Notes: generated by a model not told the origin, from the sequence alone. A stretch of DNA of 64,000 nucleotides from Planctomycetota bacterium (GCA_022600195.1 JAHZKX010000062.1:1-64000), one strand, 5' to 3'. Positions 17,917-28,556 are shown, counted from the first letter of the stretch. Numbers and translations: made by a program.

Positions 17917-18840
17917 CTATTCGTTGCTGATTAACGTCGCGTGTTTTTCCAGGCGGTTTTTCAACGAGAGATAATTTCGGGCCGCCGTTGATTCTTCCCT
18001 GAGTTCGCTATCAATTTGCTCTGCGATTTCAAACAGATTGAACTCAGGCCAGGCTGCATTTAATGTCAGTAGTTGATTTAATCCGTTAGGGTCTTGTCGG
18101 AGCGGGTCAGGAATCAACGAAGCCACAGCAACCGCTGCTGCAGGTGACTTTCCTAATTCCGGGTCAGTGAGCAGCTTCAACCCTTCATGATGCAGGAAGA
18201 CGCAACAAATCAGCTCATCGGGAAATGACCAGTCCAGCATCACATTCGCGGCAGCAGCACAATGATCCCAGTTAAATTGCTGGCGTTCATACTCATTTAA
18301 CAAATAAGGGTTGCTATCCTGGTTGATTGTAAACTGCAGATAAAAGTCGAATAGTTCTTTTGACAAGACCGGCAAGAGAAAATCCTGTAGCATGGCTGCC
18401 GAGAATGCGACATCCGGATCAACTTTCATAAGCCGTGCAATTTCCCTTGCCGTCAATGCGCGTTCCAGATTCGTGCTCCAGAAATTGGGAAGATTGATTA
18501 ACTTTGAATCATTGGTCGACATGGCTTGTTTTAAACCAGTCGTGACTAAAAAGAGTTTTGTCGAGCGAATACCCATCAGGGTGATCGTTTGTTGAATGGA
18601 AGAGACTTTTCGCCGTAGAGCAAATGCACTGGAATTGACCATCCGTAATAATTCACAAGAAATTCCCGCATCAGTTTCAATGATTTTACTGAGTACTTTG
18701 GGCGTCGATTTGGGATCTTCTGCTTTCTCCGAAAATTCCATTACCGCTTTAGGCAGCATCGGTAATTTGATTTGAGAAGGCAGTGGGCTTTGTTTTCCGT
18801 CGCCAATCAGGTTTTTTCGTAATTTGGTCCAATCAGTCAT
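17917..18840 (-). CDS. HDOD domain signalling protein
   Basis: The 307-residue protein carries an HDOD domain from about residue 20 to 230. Family features are 'LPKAVMEFSEKAEDP', 'LSKIIETDAGISCELLRMVN', and 'TITLMGIRSTKLFLVTTGL'. HDOD proteins are HD-like folds that usually lack catalysis and act in signalling linked to chemotaxis, c-di-GMP or stress. No other domain is attached. It is encoded convergently with the STAS-like gene, 60 bases away. The exact process it controls is unknown. Confidence 0.88.
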   Translation of the reverse strand: MTDWTKLRKNLIGDGKQSPLPSQIKLPMLPKAVMEFSEKAEDPKSTPKVLSKIIETDAGISCELLRMVNSSAFALRRKVSSIQQTITLMGIRSTKLFLVTTGLKQAMSTNDSKLINLPNFWSTNLERALTAREIARLMKVDPDVAFSAAMLQDFLLPVLSKELFDFYLQFTINQDSNPYLLNEYERQQFNWDHCAAAANVMLDWSFPDELICCVFLHHEGLKLLTDPELGKSPAAAVAVASLIPDPLRQDPNGLNQLLTLNAAWPEFNLFEIAEQIDSELREESTAARNYLSLKNRLEKHATLISNE

Positions 18841-19183
18841 ATTATTCTCAATCGCTTAGCTCGAAGATGCGACAACTGGTCACGGTTTTTTAACTCGGTT
18901 TTGTCTACAGATACGCTCTTACCGTATTAAAAGTTTAGCTTAAAGATGATGTCGGGGAGTGGATCTTTTTATACATATTTTGTCTTCTGACATGGATTGA
19001 ACCACTTTCGAAAAGTTTTCAATGGTTTCCTTTTTGATACAACAATTAAGGCGGATTGAAATGTTTTCATAAGTTGTTAAAATTGAGAGACTTACATGCA
19101 ATACTCGATACTCCTTGCATTCGAGAAGTGATCGGTGTTTTTTGTACAGAAGTCATATCCCTCAATTTTCCAGGACTAAAACT
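18841..19183. other. Intergenic region between divergent genes
   Basis: About 340 bases separate the HDOD and M42 peptidase genes and should hold both promoters. An inverted repeat ATGCAA (19096-19101) / TTGCAT (19115-19120) with a 13-base spacer lies 63 bases before the peptidase start. No gene is seen. Confidence 0.4.
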
Positions 19184-20242
19184 ATGGATGCGCAATCGCT
19201 GGATTTTTTAAAAAAATTGCTCCACACTCCCGCACCTTCCGGCTATGAAGGTCCAATTCAGGAGGTGGTTCGTGAATATGTTGGCAGCTTCACCGATGAA
19301 CTGAAAACAGACCTGCATGGAAATGTGATTGCAGCCGTCAATCCAGGTGCGAAACGGCGGGTCATGCTCGCCGGACACTGTGACCAGATTGGTCTGTTAG
19401 TTCAATACATTGATGATGAAGGTTATCTGTGGGCAAATTTGATAGGTGGTTGGGATATTCAGATGTTGCTCGGACAAAATATGCAGGTCCATACGGCTTC
19501 CGGTCCCGTGCATGGTGTCATCGCCCGCAAGGCGATCCACCTGTTGACTCCTGAAGAACGAAAGACCGTTCCGGAAATTAAAGATCTCTGGATCGACATC
19601 GGTGCCAAAAGCAGAGACGAAGCACGCGAGAAAATTGCCATCGGAGATCCGATCACCTTTGAATTGGGATTTCGTCCTATGATGAATCAACTGGCATCAG
19701 CCCCAGGTATGGATAACCGGGTGGGCGTCTGGGTCGTGATGGAAGCCTTGCGTCAAGTCAGTGAAAAGTCACCACATGTCGGCGTATTTTCTGTTTCCAC
19801 AGTTCAGGAGGAAATCGGGCTCAGAGGCGCACGGACCAGTGCTTTTTCGATTGAGCCCGATGTGGGAATTGCCGTGGATGTCACTCATGCCACCGATTGC
19901 CCTACCGTCAGCAAGAAGGAGCATGGCGATATCAAAGTGGGTAGCGGACCTGTTGTGTATCGAGGACCAAATGTAAATCCGGTCGTATTTTCATCATTAT
20001 CTCAATTGGCCAGTAAAAATGAAATATCCTGTCAGATTAATGGCATCTCACGACCTGCAGGTAATGATGCCAACGCAATGCAATTGAATCAGGGAGGCAT
20101 GGCAACGGGAATCGTGGCCATTCCCAACCGCTACATGCATAGCCCTGTGGAAGTCATCTCATTAGACGATCTGGATCATGCCGCTCGATTACTGGCAGAG
20201 TTTTGTCTGAGCATTGATGAAACGACAGACTTCACACCCTGA
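19184..20242 (+). CDS. M42 family metallopeptidase (glutamyl aminopeptidase/endoglucanase-like)
   Basis: The 352-residue protein matches the M42 family of large multimeric, two-metal aminopeptidases. Metal and catalytic segments are 'VMLAGHCDQIGLLV', 'PGMDNRVGVWVVMEAL' (bridging Asp), 'STVQEEIGLRGA' (catalytic Glu-Glu), 'VDVTHATD', and a C-terminal 'RYMHSPVE' His ligand. It should trim peptides in the cytoplasm. The ATG at 19184 has AGGA 8 bases upstream and starts the N-terminal helix before 'TPAPSGYEG'; the frame is open to 19115. It converges with hemL. Confidence 0.92.
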   Translation: MDAQSLDFLKKLLHTPAPSGYEGPIQEVVREYVGSFTDELKTDLHGNVIAAVNPGAKRRVMLAGHCDQIGLLVQYIDDEGYLWANLIGGWDIQMLLGQNMQVHTASGPVHGVIARKAIHLLTPEERKTVPEIKDLWIDIGAKSRDEAREKIAIGDPITFELGFRPMMNQLASAPGMDNRVGVWVVMEALRQVSEKSPHVGVFSVSTVQEEIGLRGARTSAFSIEPDVGIAVDVTHATDCPTVSKKEHGDIKVGSGPVVYRGPNVNPVVFSSLSQLASKNEISCQINGISRPAGNDANAMQLNQGGMATGIVAIPNRYMHSPVEVISLDDLDHAARLLAEFCLSIDETTDFTP

Positions 20243-20278
20243 TTCAGGATTCACATTCATCTATGAGATGGATTTCAA

Positions 20279-21574
20279 TCAGGCAATTTCCTGTAGCACT
20301 TCCCCTGCCGCCTGGATTGTTTGATTGATATCATCATCATTCATCATCGCGGAAGTGAAGTTCGCTTCAAACTGACTGCAGGGAAGATAAATGCCCCGAT
20401 CCAACATGCCTTGAAAATAGCGAGCGAAAAGGTCGGTATCATTTCGAGCTGAGATCGTATAGTTGGTCACTTTGTCTGGATTGAAGAACAGGGTAAACAT
20501 GGAACCGCATTCTGACAGCGTATGAGGTAATCCGGATTTTGCAGCAGCAGTACGAAGTCCTTCAGTCAAACGTTGTGTTTTCTCTTCCAGTTGAGGATAG
20601 GGATTCGTTTCTTTCAGGCATTCCAGTGTCGCAATTCCCGAAGCCATTGCAATCGGATTCCCTGAAAGCGTTCCCGCCTGATAAACTGTTCCAACAGGTG
20701 ATATCGTATCCATGATTTCCGACTTGCCACCATAAGCTCCCACGGGCATACCGCCACCAATCACTTTCCCCAGCATACAGATGTCGGGGGTAATGCCGAA
20801 CCGTTGTTGTGCGCCACCCATAGAGACACGAAAACCGGTCATCACTTCATCCATGATAAAAACCGTTCCGTTTTGTGAGCACAGTTCGCGGATCGTTTCC
20901 AGAAACCCGGGTTCCGGGAGCACAACGCCCATGTTTCCGACAACTGGTTCAAGAATCAGACAGGCGATTTGATCACCCTGTTGTTCGAAAGTTTCCTGGA
21001 GCTGATCGAGATCGTTATATTCGAGCACCAGTGTGTCAGCAGTGCATCCTTGCGGGATACCAGGGCTGGAGGGAGTTCCTAAAGTCAAAGCCCCACTGCC
21101 GGCCTGAACCAGAAGACTGTCAACATGCCCATGATAACAGCCGGCAAATTTGATGATTTTATCTCGTCCCGTAAATCCACGCGCCAGGCGAATCGCACTC
21201 ATGGCCGCTTCTGTACCAGAATTGACCATGCGGACTTTTTCCACACAGGGAACCAGTTCGGTCACAAGCTCGGCCAGTTCTGTTTCCAGTAAAGTAGGGG
21301 CACCAAAACTGGTTCCCTTTTTAAGCGCTTCTTCGATTCGGGAGATCACCCGTGGGTGGCGATGCCCCAGAATATGAGGTCCCCAGGAACCGACAAAATC
21401 GATGTATCTGTTTCCATCAATGTCATAAAGATACTGACCTTCACCACGATCGATGATCAGCGGGTGCCCACCTACTGCTCCAAAAGCGCGTGCTGGGCTG
21501 TTGACCCCTCCCGGGATCACTTTCAAGGCTCTTTCAAATTGTCTTTCACTTTGAGTGCGTCGACTGGATGACAT
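20279..21574 (-). CDS. hemL: Glutamate-1-semialdehyde 2,1-aminomutase
   Basis: The 431-residue protein is a full-length PLP enzyme that converts glutamate-1-semialdehyde to 5-aminolevulinate, the C5 route to heme. It shows 'KVIPGGVNSPARAFGAVGG' at the N-terminus, 'NSGTEAAMSAIRLAR' for cofactor phosphate binding, 'MDEVMTGFR' with the Asp that contacts the pyridine ring, and the PLP lysine K270 in 'MLGKVIGGGMPVGA'. Length and all motifs are normal. The gene begins 14 bases after the PQQ-type propeller gene, so the two are likely co-transcribed. Confidence 0.97.
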   Translation of the reverse strand: MSSSRRTQSERQFERALKVIPGGVNSPARAFGAVGGHPLIIDRGEGQYLYDIDGNRYIDFVGSWGPHILGHRHPRVISRIEEALKKGTSFGAPTLLETELAELVTELVPCVEKVRMVNSGTEAAMSAIRLARGFTGRDKIIKFAGCYHGHVDSLLVQAGSGALTLGTPSSPGIPQGCTADTLVLEYNDLDQLQETFEQQGDQIACLILEPVVGNMGVVLPEPGFLETIRELCSQNGTVFIMDEVMTGFRVSMGGAQQRFGITPDICMLGKVIGGGMPVGAYGGKSEIMDTISPVGTVYQAGTLSGNPIAMASGIATLECLKETNPYPQLEEKTQRLTEGLRTAAAKSGLPHTLSECGSMFTLFFNPDKVTNYTISARNDTDLFARYFQGMLDRGIYLPCSQFEANFTSAMMNDDDINQTIQAAGEVLQEIA

Positions 21575-21588
21575 ATTCTCTTAAATCC

Positions 21589-22860
21589 TTAATTCGTTTT
21601 GGACGTCTCGGGTGTTTTTGGGATTTCCTGTTCAGTTTTTAGTTGCAAACATTTCAGTGTTTTCTCATCTCGTACAAAGAGCCGTCCATTGGACAGCGCC
21701 GGCAGTGCCCGCGTTGTTGAATTGAGAACTCGAGCACGCCCCAGTTCTTTATATTTTTCCCGGGATGCTTCTGCCAGAACCAGTGTGCCATCTGTTTTCA
21801 TTAAAATCAATTTATTGTCTGCTTCAAGCAAAGTCGCATAACCAAAATCGTCCTGAGACCAGTTCACTTTTTTTGTTTGTGGGTCGAAACAGAGCAGCCG
21901 GGTGGGGCCGATGTCCTGACGACCATCGATACCGATTAAAGTTCCACCATATTCAATGGGCGTTGTATATTGACTCGACATGATCTCATGATTCCGCCAG
22001 ATTTCGCTGGTATTTAACTGATCAATTTTACCCCAGAAACTACCTACACCGTAACTGGATGTTGCAAACACATAGTCTCTGACTAATACCGGGCTTGCGC
22101 CATTGACTGTCGGTCCTCGTTTTCCAAAAGGAAATTGAAACAGGACATTTCCCGTCTGTGGATCAATTCCTGTCAGATGGGAACGAGTGATGAAGATCGC
22201 ATAATATCGCCCGTGTAGAAATGCGGCAATCGGAGAAGAATAGCTGGCATCATCCTGCATAGACTGCCAGAGCATAATTCCCTGATCGAGAGAGAACGCA
22301 ACAATACCTGCGTTTTTACGTTTGCCTCCCACATTCACAAGCAATTTGTCTTGCACAATGATGGGAGAACTTCCCACGCCAAAATAACCTGCTTTGACTT
22401 GAAAGTCCCTGTGTGTCTCACGTGACCAGATTTTTTTACCCGTTTTGAAATCCAGGCACTGCAGACGACCGGCAATTCCGAATGTATAAACCCGGTTCTT
22501 GTGAATCAAAGGAACAGCGATCGGGCCATTATTGGGATTATACGTACCATTATAATTTACTGTGCCAGACTGTTTCCAGAGTACTTCCCCCGTCTCAGCC
22601 TGCAGGGCTTCTACCGTTTCCTGATCGCCGATGCGATGAAATAAAATCGCAACGTTATTTAAAACAGCCAGACCAGCATATCCACTGCCGACATCACGCT
22701 GCCAATTGACAGTCGGGCCAGCTTCTGGCCATGTCGCGTCCAGTGTTTCGCCGATAGCATGACCATTCCGTGAAACTCCAAGTATTTGAGGCCAGTCGCC
22801 GGCATAACTGATTGAAGTTGTGAAAAGTATCGTGAATAAGAAGGTTTTTAGAAAACGCAT
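21589..22860 (-). CDS. PQQ-binding-like beta-propeller repeat protein
   Basis: The 423-residue protein has a signal peptide (cleavage near 'SISYAGDWPQ') and tandem PQQ/outer-membrane-assembly-type propeller blades with the recurring pattern 'LQAETGEVLWK', 'LDFKTGKKIWS', 'IDPQTGNVLFQFPFG' and 'FDPQTKKVNWSQ'. These repeats form an eight-bladed propeller that may bind a quinone cofactor, but in planctomycetes most such proteins have no known enzyme activity. It is probably periplasmic. hemL follows after 14 bases. The rightward AarF-like gene is divergent. Confidence 0.88.
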   Translation of the reverse strand: MRFLKTFLFTILFTTSISYAGDWPQILGVSRNGHAIGETLDATWPEAGPTVNWQRDVGSGYAGLAVLNNVAILFHRIGDQETVEALQAETGEVLWKQSGTVNYNGTYNPNNGPIAVPLIHKNRVYTFGIAGRLQCLDFKTGKKIWSRETHRDFQVKAGYFGVGSSPIIVQDKLLVNVGGKRKNAGIVAFSLDQGIMLWQSMQDDASYSSPIAAFLHGRYYAIFITRSHLTGIDPQTGNVLFQFPFGKRGPTVNGASPVLVRDYVFATSSYGVGSFWGKIDQLNTSEIWRNHEIMSSQYTTPIEYGGTLIGIDGRQDIGPTRLLCFDPQTKKVNWSQDDFGYATLLEADNKLILMKTDGTLVLAEASREKYKELGRARVLNSTTRALPALSNGRLFVRDEKTLKCLQLKTEQEIPKTPETSKTN

Positions 22861-23059
22861 GTTTCCGGCTCCGCGTTCCAGGTGAATAGTGACAAGATTT
22901 CTTCGAATCGTATTTTAATAGGATCAGGGCTTTGCTGCATAGGAAGCTCTGTTATAGTCTGGTAAGATAAAAAGTAAAACCGAACTGAATACCGAACTGA
23001 ATGGACAGCGCTTACGGAAACAGTAATTTGTGAGATCGCTTTCTTTGCAGGAGAATCCC

Positions 23060-24727
23060 TTGGAATCTAACCCATTACGGTTATTAAGAAATTTACGAAG
23101 AAGCCGCGAAATTGTAACGGTTCTTATGAATTATGGTTTTGATGACCTGGTTGATCAACTGGGGTTAAGACGATATCTCCGCTGGGGTCGAAGACTCTTA
23201 TTCTGGAAACGTTCCGAACCAGAAGTCAAATTAACCCGTGCCAAACGTATTCGGCTCGCTCTGGAAAGCCTGGGCGTCACGTTTATCAAATTCGGTCAGG
23301 TTGTGAGTACGCGCCCCGATCTGGTCCCGCGAGATGTTGTCAGAGAGTTATCAAAGCTACAAGAAAGTGTCCCTTCGTTTCCCAGTGATGTCGCGATCAA
23401 GATTGTAGAACGGGAACTGGAAGGTTCGATTGATACTCTCTTTGCAGCATTTGATCATCAACCGTTAGCAGCAGGCTCATTGGGACAAGTGCATCGTGCC
23501 CGTCTCCATGATGGGACGGAACTCGTGGTGAAAATTAAACGTCCTGATATCGATCGGGTGATCGAACAGGATTTGAGCCTGATGTATGAACTGGCAACCA
23601 TGATTGAACGTCATTTTCCGGATGCAGAAATATTTGATCCGGTCGGTCTGGTCAATCAGTTTTCCCGCACGATTCATCGGGAACTTCAGTTTATGAGAGA
23701 GGCACGTTCGACCGATGAATTTTATCGCCTGTTTCAAGACGATGCCACGTTATATGTTCCCAAAATATACTGGGAGTTGACACAAGGCGATATCATTACG
23801 ATGGAGTATATCGACGGCTATCGGATTGATAATGAGAACGAGTTAAAAAATCTTCCCATCAGTGCGCATGAAGTCGCCGCCAATGGCGCCCGTATTTTTA
23901 TGAAAATGACGTTTGAATTTGGGATTTTTCACGCTGATCCACATCCGGGTAATTTTCGAGTCATGCCCGATGGTTCAATATGTTTGATCGATTATGGCAT
24001 GATTGGAGTTATCGAAGAAGAACGCCGTGATTTACTGATCGACATGTTATTGAATGTTGCTAGAAAAGATACCACTCGTCTGGTCGAAGTCGTTTTAAAC
24101 ATTGGTAAGACAAAAAGAGATGTTGATCATCAACTGCTGCGCGCGGACCTGCGTGATTTTATCGGTAACTATTACGGTATACCCCTGGATCAAATCAAGG
24201 TAGGGGTGATGTTGACTGATTTTATCAATATATTGGCAATTCACCGAATCCGTTGTCCTGTTGACATCATGTTGCTGATTCGCGCTTTGATTACTCTGGA
24301 AGGAGTCGCTTCCCACATTGCTCCTGATTTAAATATTGCACAGGAAATGGAACCTTACGTCTACAAGATTTCTTCCGAGCGATATCACCCCCGTGCGATT
24401 GCCAGTCGGATGTGGACAGAAGCCCGCAGCCTTACAAAAGTCATGCATGATCTTCCTGAACAGATCGGGAGAACCCTGGGAAAATTAAGCGACGACGAAC
24501 TAAGAATTCATCTGGAGCATAAAGGGATTGATCATCTGACAACCGAAATGGATCGTTCCGGGAATCGGCTGGCCATTGGAATGGTGATGTCCGCACTCAT
24601 TTTGGCATCGGCGATTACGATTTCCTCCGATTCGCGTCTGGTTTATGTCAGTATTCCCATTTTTATGATGTCGAGTCTCTTGGGGATCTGGTTGATCTAT
24701 GGAGTGTTCCGCAGTGGCCGACTCTGA
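23060..24727 (+). CDS. AarF/UbiB (ABC1) family atypical kinase
   Basis: The 555-residue protein is a member of the UbiB/ABC1 family tied to quinone synthesis. It has the KxGQ-type motif 'FIKFGQVVSTRPDLVP', an Ala-rich nucleotide loop 'PLAAGSLGQVHRARL', 'VVKIKRPDI' with the kinase lysine, 'FHADPHPGNF' as catalytic loop, and 'LIDYGMIG' as the DFG-like motif. Two C-terminal transmembrane helices (about 500-550) anchor it. A GTG at 23030 extends the frame, but the TTG at 23060 has AGGAG 6 bases upstream and is preferred. There are no ubiquinone or menaquinone genes beside it. Confidence 0.92.
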   Translation: MESNPLRLLRNLRRSREIVTVLMNYGFDDLVDQLGLRRYLRWGRRLLFWKRSEPEVKLTRAKRIRLALESLGVTFIKFGQVVSTRPDLVPRDVVRELSKLQESVPSFPSDVAIKIVERELEGSIDTLFAAFDHQPLAAGSLGQVHRARLHDGTELVVKIKRPDIDRVIEQDLSLMYELATMIERHFPDAEIFDPVGLVNQFSRTIHRELQFMREARSTDEFYRLFQDDATLYVPKIYWELTQGDIITMEYIDGYRIDNENELKNLPISAHEVAANGARIFMKMTFEFGIFHADPHPGNFRVMPDGSICLIDYGMIGVIEEERRDLLIDMLLNVARKDTTRLVEVVLNIGKTKRDVDHQLLRADLRDFIGNYYGIPLDQIKVGVMLTDFINILAIHRIRCPVDIMLLIRALITLEGVASHIAPDLNIAQEMEPYVYKISSERYHPRAIASRMWTEARSLTKVMHDLPEQIGRTLGKLSDDELRIHLEHKGIDHLTTEMDRSGNRLAIGMVMSALILASAITISSDSRLVYVSIPIFMMSSLLGIWLIYGVFRSGRL

Positions 24728-24794
24728 TCGTAAGACCGGTTCTCTGCCATGCCCTGCCTTTGATTGATCGAAGAAGAGCGATAGAGTTCCTGTT

Positions 24795-27700
24795 TCACTT
24801 CCCGTAGATTTTCGATTTCGGATCGCCGCCCGACAACAAATATGCCATCAAATCTCTGACTTCATCACCATTGAGCGTATTCAACATCTCCTTTGGCATC
24901 TGAGACACAGAAGAAGGCAGGATTTCTTCTACATCTTCAACAGATAGTGAAATCGGTTTGACTTTTACATCGGCTGGATAGACTACCACAGTGCCATCAG
25001 CAAGCGAAACAAGTCCCGTTAAAGTGCGTCCGTCCGTTGTCAATACCGTCGATGACTGATATTGATCCGAAATCACCTTGCTCGGCTCAATGATGGATTC
25101 AAGAATGTATCTGGCATCGAATTTATTCTTAACCGTCGTCAGGTCTGGACCAACGTCTCCGCCGAGTCCATTAAATCGATGACATGCGGCACAGCGCAAC
25201 GCGTGGAAAAGGTTGCGTCCATTCTTGAAACTCCCCCCCTTCATTTTTCCCTGATTAGCGTGTCGGCTTGCTTCACTTAGCGTCCATTTTTGACCGGGAC
25301 CCTGGGGCGCGATGATTTCAAAATCGGGAACGGGGTTGAAATTCTCACCGCTGATATCTGCGACGGCGCCACGATCGGCATTGCTCATGTTACCGAGGGC
25401 TTCGTCACGCATATTGGCCAGAAACTTGCCGTAACTGTTGCCGCCGGGATACTTGGCGGCAGCGTTGATGAACTTGATGTAAGAGCGACGTTGGTCTATC
25501 GTCCAGCCTTTACGCAAACTACGAAGCATGAAGGCATAATTGATTTCGTGTGTCGGCGGATGATTGGCGAGCATCTCCAGCACGCGACGCCCATAGTTTT
25601 TATTGCGACCGGCGAGTTCGGTCCAGTCAGGAATTTCTGCCTTGCCTCGGTTTGCGATAAGGTTGATGGCTTTCGAAACGATATTCGGTGCTTCCAGATA
25701 AACTAATACGCGAACTAACTCGGTGTTTACATTTTTACTCTTGTTTGGCAAATGAGGGTCGAGTGCGGCAATCACCTGCTTGCGTTGTTCAGCCGTTGCT
25801 TTGCCAAGACGGATAAAGGTCAGGGCATAAGCACGAAGCAGGCCAAGAAACTGGGATTCGCTCAACTCTGCGGGGTTCAACTTAAGGAGTGCGGCGATTT
25901 GGTCCTTACGATGCGATTCATCCCCCATTCGGGCGAGAGCAACCGCACCGGAAATGTGAGCCTGGGCATTTGTCTCCGAAAAGACTTTTGCCGCCCATTG
26001 ATCAACGGGCTGAGATTCGACAGCGATGCGTGCTGCGTTGCGTAACCATCGGTCTGAACTGGAAAGATGAGGCCAGGCAGTATCAATCGCGGCGGTGTCT
26101 TGTTTGCCATGAAACGCTTCCAGGCTCCGACGGAGCTTCCGCGCATCTGCACCTGCAATTTCACCTGCAACTGGTTCCGTCGATTTGTCACCAACGTATG
26201 TAATACGGAACAGTGCCGACTGAGTACCACGACCGCCGATTGTGAAATACATCGCACCATCCTGACCAATAATCGCGTCGGTCACAGGCAGCGGTTCGCC
26301 ATAGCAGAACGCTTCCTGCTGGCCACGATAACCGGCACCATCGGGTGTGAGATGAATGGCGTAAATTGTGCCGAACGTCCAGTCCAATGCGAAAATCGCG
26401 TCCTGGTATTTTGCCGGGAATTTTGCTCCGATGCCATTGATCACGCCGGTGGGAGAGCCCGGGCCAATATTCACTACAGCAGGCAGGCTATCTTCGTAAT
26501 ATTCGGGCCATTTCCCGGAACCGCTGCGCCAACCATAGTCTGATCCACTCACAGCGTGGTTGATGCGCGTAGGGCGATACCAGGGCGTTCCCAGATCCCA
26601 TTCCATATCTGCATCGTAGGTGAAAAGGTCACCGAATCGATTGAGGGCGACATCGTATTGGTTGCGGTATCCGATGGAAATGAGTTGATGTGTTTTTTTG
26701 ACCGGATCGAATTTTGAAACCCAGCCGCCAGGAGCAAGTCGACCTCGCGCATGGCCGTTGGCATCCCACTCGCGTGGCAAAAGCAGGTCTTCATTCCAGG
26801 TTGTTACGTTCGAACGAACGATTGAATCTTTCGGAGGTGTTTGAGCATGATTACCGCCAATCACGTAGAGATGTTTTCCATCCTCAGCCACAATCACACC
26901 GTGGTTGCCATGCTCACCACCGCTACGCCCACTAGGCAGCACTTCAGACGTGTCGAGCCTGTCATCGCCGTTGGAATCAGTAACCTTGTAGAGGTGACCG
27001 CCGCTCTTGTGAAAATAGAGCGCGTTGTTGTGCCATGTCAATCCCTGCGCTCCCGAGAGATCGACTGGCATTTTTTTTACTTCAACATCCGGATTCTCAG
27101 ATTGACCGGTCACGGTAATTCGATAGAGCCCTTTGTCCCCTTGATCGCTTGCTAACAAACGTCCTTTACCATCCGTAGTAAGCGAAACCCAGCTGCCTTG
27201 CTCATCTTTGGGAACTTCGTATAACAACTCAACTTTGAAACCTTTGGTGACTTTGATGCCCGCAGTAATATCCTCGATATCGAGACCGCTCGGGCTTGAA
27301 ATTCCTGGCTTACCCCAGGGACCACTTCCAAAGTTGCCCATTTTTTTCAGTTTCAGGTTCCAGCCAGAATCATCAAAGTTGAAGAGCTTCCAGCCTTTGG
27401 CTTCGGAATTTGTGATTTTCCAATCGGGAGTCGAAATGATCTGTTGTTTCTTTCCTTCTGTAGTTTCAATTTCGAGTTTGAAAATGAATGCAGCAACTCC
27501 ACCATTATTATTGGCTCGTACCGCAATTTGATTTGAGCCGGCTTGAATGAGTTTTTTAGCATCATTCTTCATGACAGGATTGCCCCAGTCTGTCGCGGTG
27601 CCAGCATCTTTTCCGTTGATCCAGACTGTTGCTCTGTTATCACAGGTGAAATAGAGCCGTGCAGCTTTGATTGGGCCGGAGACTTCAAATTTTTTGCGAA

Positions 27701-28556
27701 GGTAGATTGGATCATTACTTGTGGGTTGATCGGTGCGCCAGACCCAGGTGGGAGAGGGTTTTTCTGAAACCCAGCCAAACCTCTTGTTCGTGCGAGTTTT
27801 TGTTTTCCCAATTTTTTTGGATGGGGGTGCTTTTTTCGTGTTTTCGACTGCCGCTTTGAGAACCGCAGCAGCTTCTGCACCGGCTAAAGGGCGGTATTGC
27901 AGGTTCTTGAACTCGACTCTCATCGGAGGTCCGGCATGTAGTTGCAGGCCGAGAACACCTTTTAAAAATGCTTCGGGATGATTATCAGTCAGGTCGATCG
28001 TGTTGACACCATTGATCTGGTGGATCAGCCGGTTTCCGACGGCCACGATTCGAATTTCGTTCCATTCCCAATCGACGAGTTTCTGGTTTTTGTCGCCAAT
28101 CTCCGCAACGACTTTCGGCTTACCTTCCGCACCAGCTTCGACTCGTTGGAAGCGTTGTGCGATAATCCCACGCCCCGTTTTCTCGCCATACATCATGCCG
28201 AAAAATTCGGGTTTCGGGTGCAGATCGGCCTGATAACCTTTGAGAATGAATTTCTCCGGATCGACTAACTCACTGCGATATTGAACACCCGAGTTGTTAC
28301 CTTTAAAACGAACGGTGGCCTTGAACTCAAAGTCACTCACGTTTCCGTCTTGCCAAACCAGGAAGGTGTTTGGTTTGGCTGGTTTTTCTGGAGTCGTTTC
28401 CCCGACAATCGCCCCGTCCTGGACGGTCCAGAAACCTTCTCTTCCGACCCAACCCGTGAGGTCTTTGCCATTAAAAATATTTTGAAATTCCTGAGCGTTG
28501 ACCGCACTCGTAGTGCATAACAGAAAAATGACCAGAAAGCAGACGGGTTTTCGCAT
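24795..28556 (-). CDS. Giant secreted DUF1080 / dehydrogenase-propeller / cytochrome c protein (PVC type)
   Basis: This 1253-residue protein has a signal peptide (about 1-21), then a DUF1080 (3-keto-disaccharide hydrolase-like) domain at about 22-222, a Lys/Pro linker, a galactose-binding-like jelly roll at about 260-410, and a PVC-type glucose/sorbosone-dehydrogenase-like propeller from about 435 to 800. A helical repeat region precedes a C-terminal cytochrome c domain with heme motif C1122-A-A-C-H1126 and a candidate axial Met near 1220 in 'SSVSQMPKEM'. Such proteins are typical of Planctomycetes and Verrucomicrobia and probably oxidise carbohydrates in the periplasm. The domain order is normal for the group. 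It is converging with the AarF-like gene. Confidence 0.9.
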   Translation of the reverse strand: MRKPVCFLVIFLLCTTSAVNAQEFQNIFNGKDLTGWVGREGFWTVQDGAIVGETTPEKPAKPNTFLVWQDGNVSDFEFKATVRFKGNNSGVQYRSELVDPEKFILKGYQADLHPKPEFFGMMYGEKTGRGIIAQRFQRVEAGAEGKPKVVAEIGDKNQKLVDWEWNEIRIVAVGNRLIHQINGVNTIDLTDNHPEAFLKGVLGLQLHAGPPMRVEFKNLQYRPLAGAEAAAVLKAAVENTKKAPPSKKIGKTKTRTNKRFGWVSEKPSPTWVWRTDQPTSNDPIYLRKKFEVSGPIKAARLYFTCDNRATVWINGKDAGTATDWGNPVMKNDAKKLIQAGSNQIAVRANNNGGVAAFIFKLEIETTEGKKQQIISTPDWKITNSEAKGWKLFNFDDSGWNLKLKKMGNFGSGPWGKPGISSPSGLDIEDITAGIKVTKGFKVELLYEVPKDEQGSWVSLTTDGKGRLLASDQGDKGLYRITVTGQSENPDVEVKKMPVDLSGAQGLTWHNNALYFHKSGGHLYKVTDSNGDDRLDTSEVLPSGRSGGEHGNHGVIVAEDGKHLYVIGGNHAQTPPKDSIVRSNVTTWNEDLLLPREWDANGHARGRLAPGGWVSKFDPVKKTHQLISIGYRNQYDVALNRFGDLFTYDADMEWDLGTPWYRPTRINHAVSGSDYGWRSGSGKWPEYYEDSLPAVVNIGPGSPTGVINGIGAKFPAKYQDAIFALDWTFGTIYAIHLTPDGAGYRGQQEAFCYGEPLPVTDAIIGQDGAMYFTIGGRGTQSALFRITYVGDKSTEPVAGEIAGADARKLRRSLEAFHGKQDTAAIDTAWPHLSSSDRWLRNAARIAVESQPVDQWAAKVFSETNAQAHISGAVALARMGDESHRKDQIAALLKLNPAELSESQFLGLLRAYALTFIRLGKATAEQRKQVIAALDPHLPNKSKNVNTELVRVLVYLEAPNIVSKAINLIANRGKAEIPDWTELAGRNKNYGRRVLEMLANHPPTHEINYAFMLRSLRKGWTIDQRRSYIKFINAAAKYPGGNSYGKFLANMRDEALGNMSNADRGAVADISGENFNPVPDFEIIAPQGPGQKWTLSEASRHANQGKMKGGSFKNGRNLFHALRCAACHRFNGLGGDVGPDLTTVKNKFDARYILESIIEPSKVISDQYQSSTVLTTDGRTLTGLVSLADGTVVVYPADVKVKPISLSVEDVEEILPSSVSQMPKEMLNTLNGDEVRDLMAYLLSGGDPKSKIYGK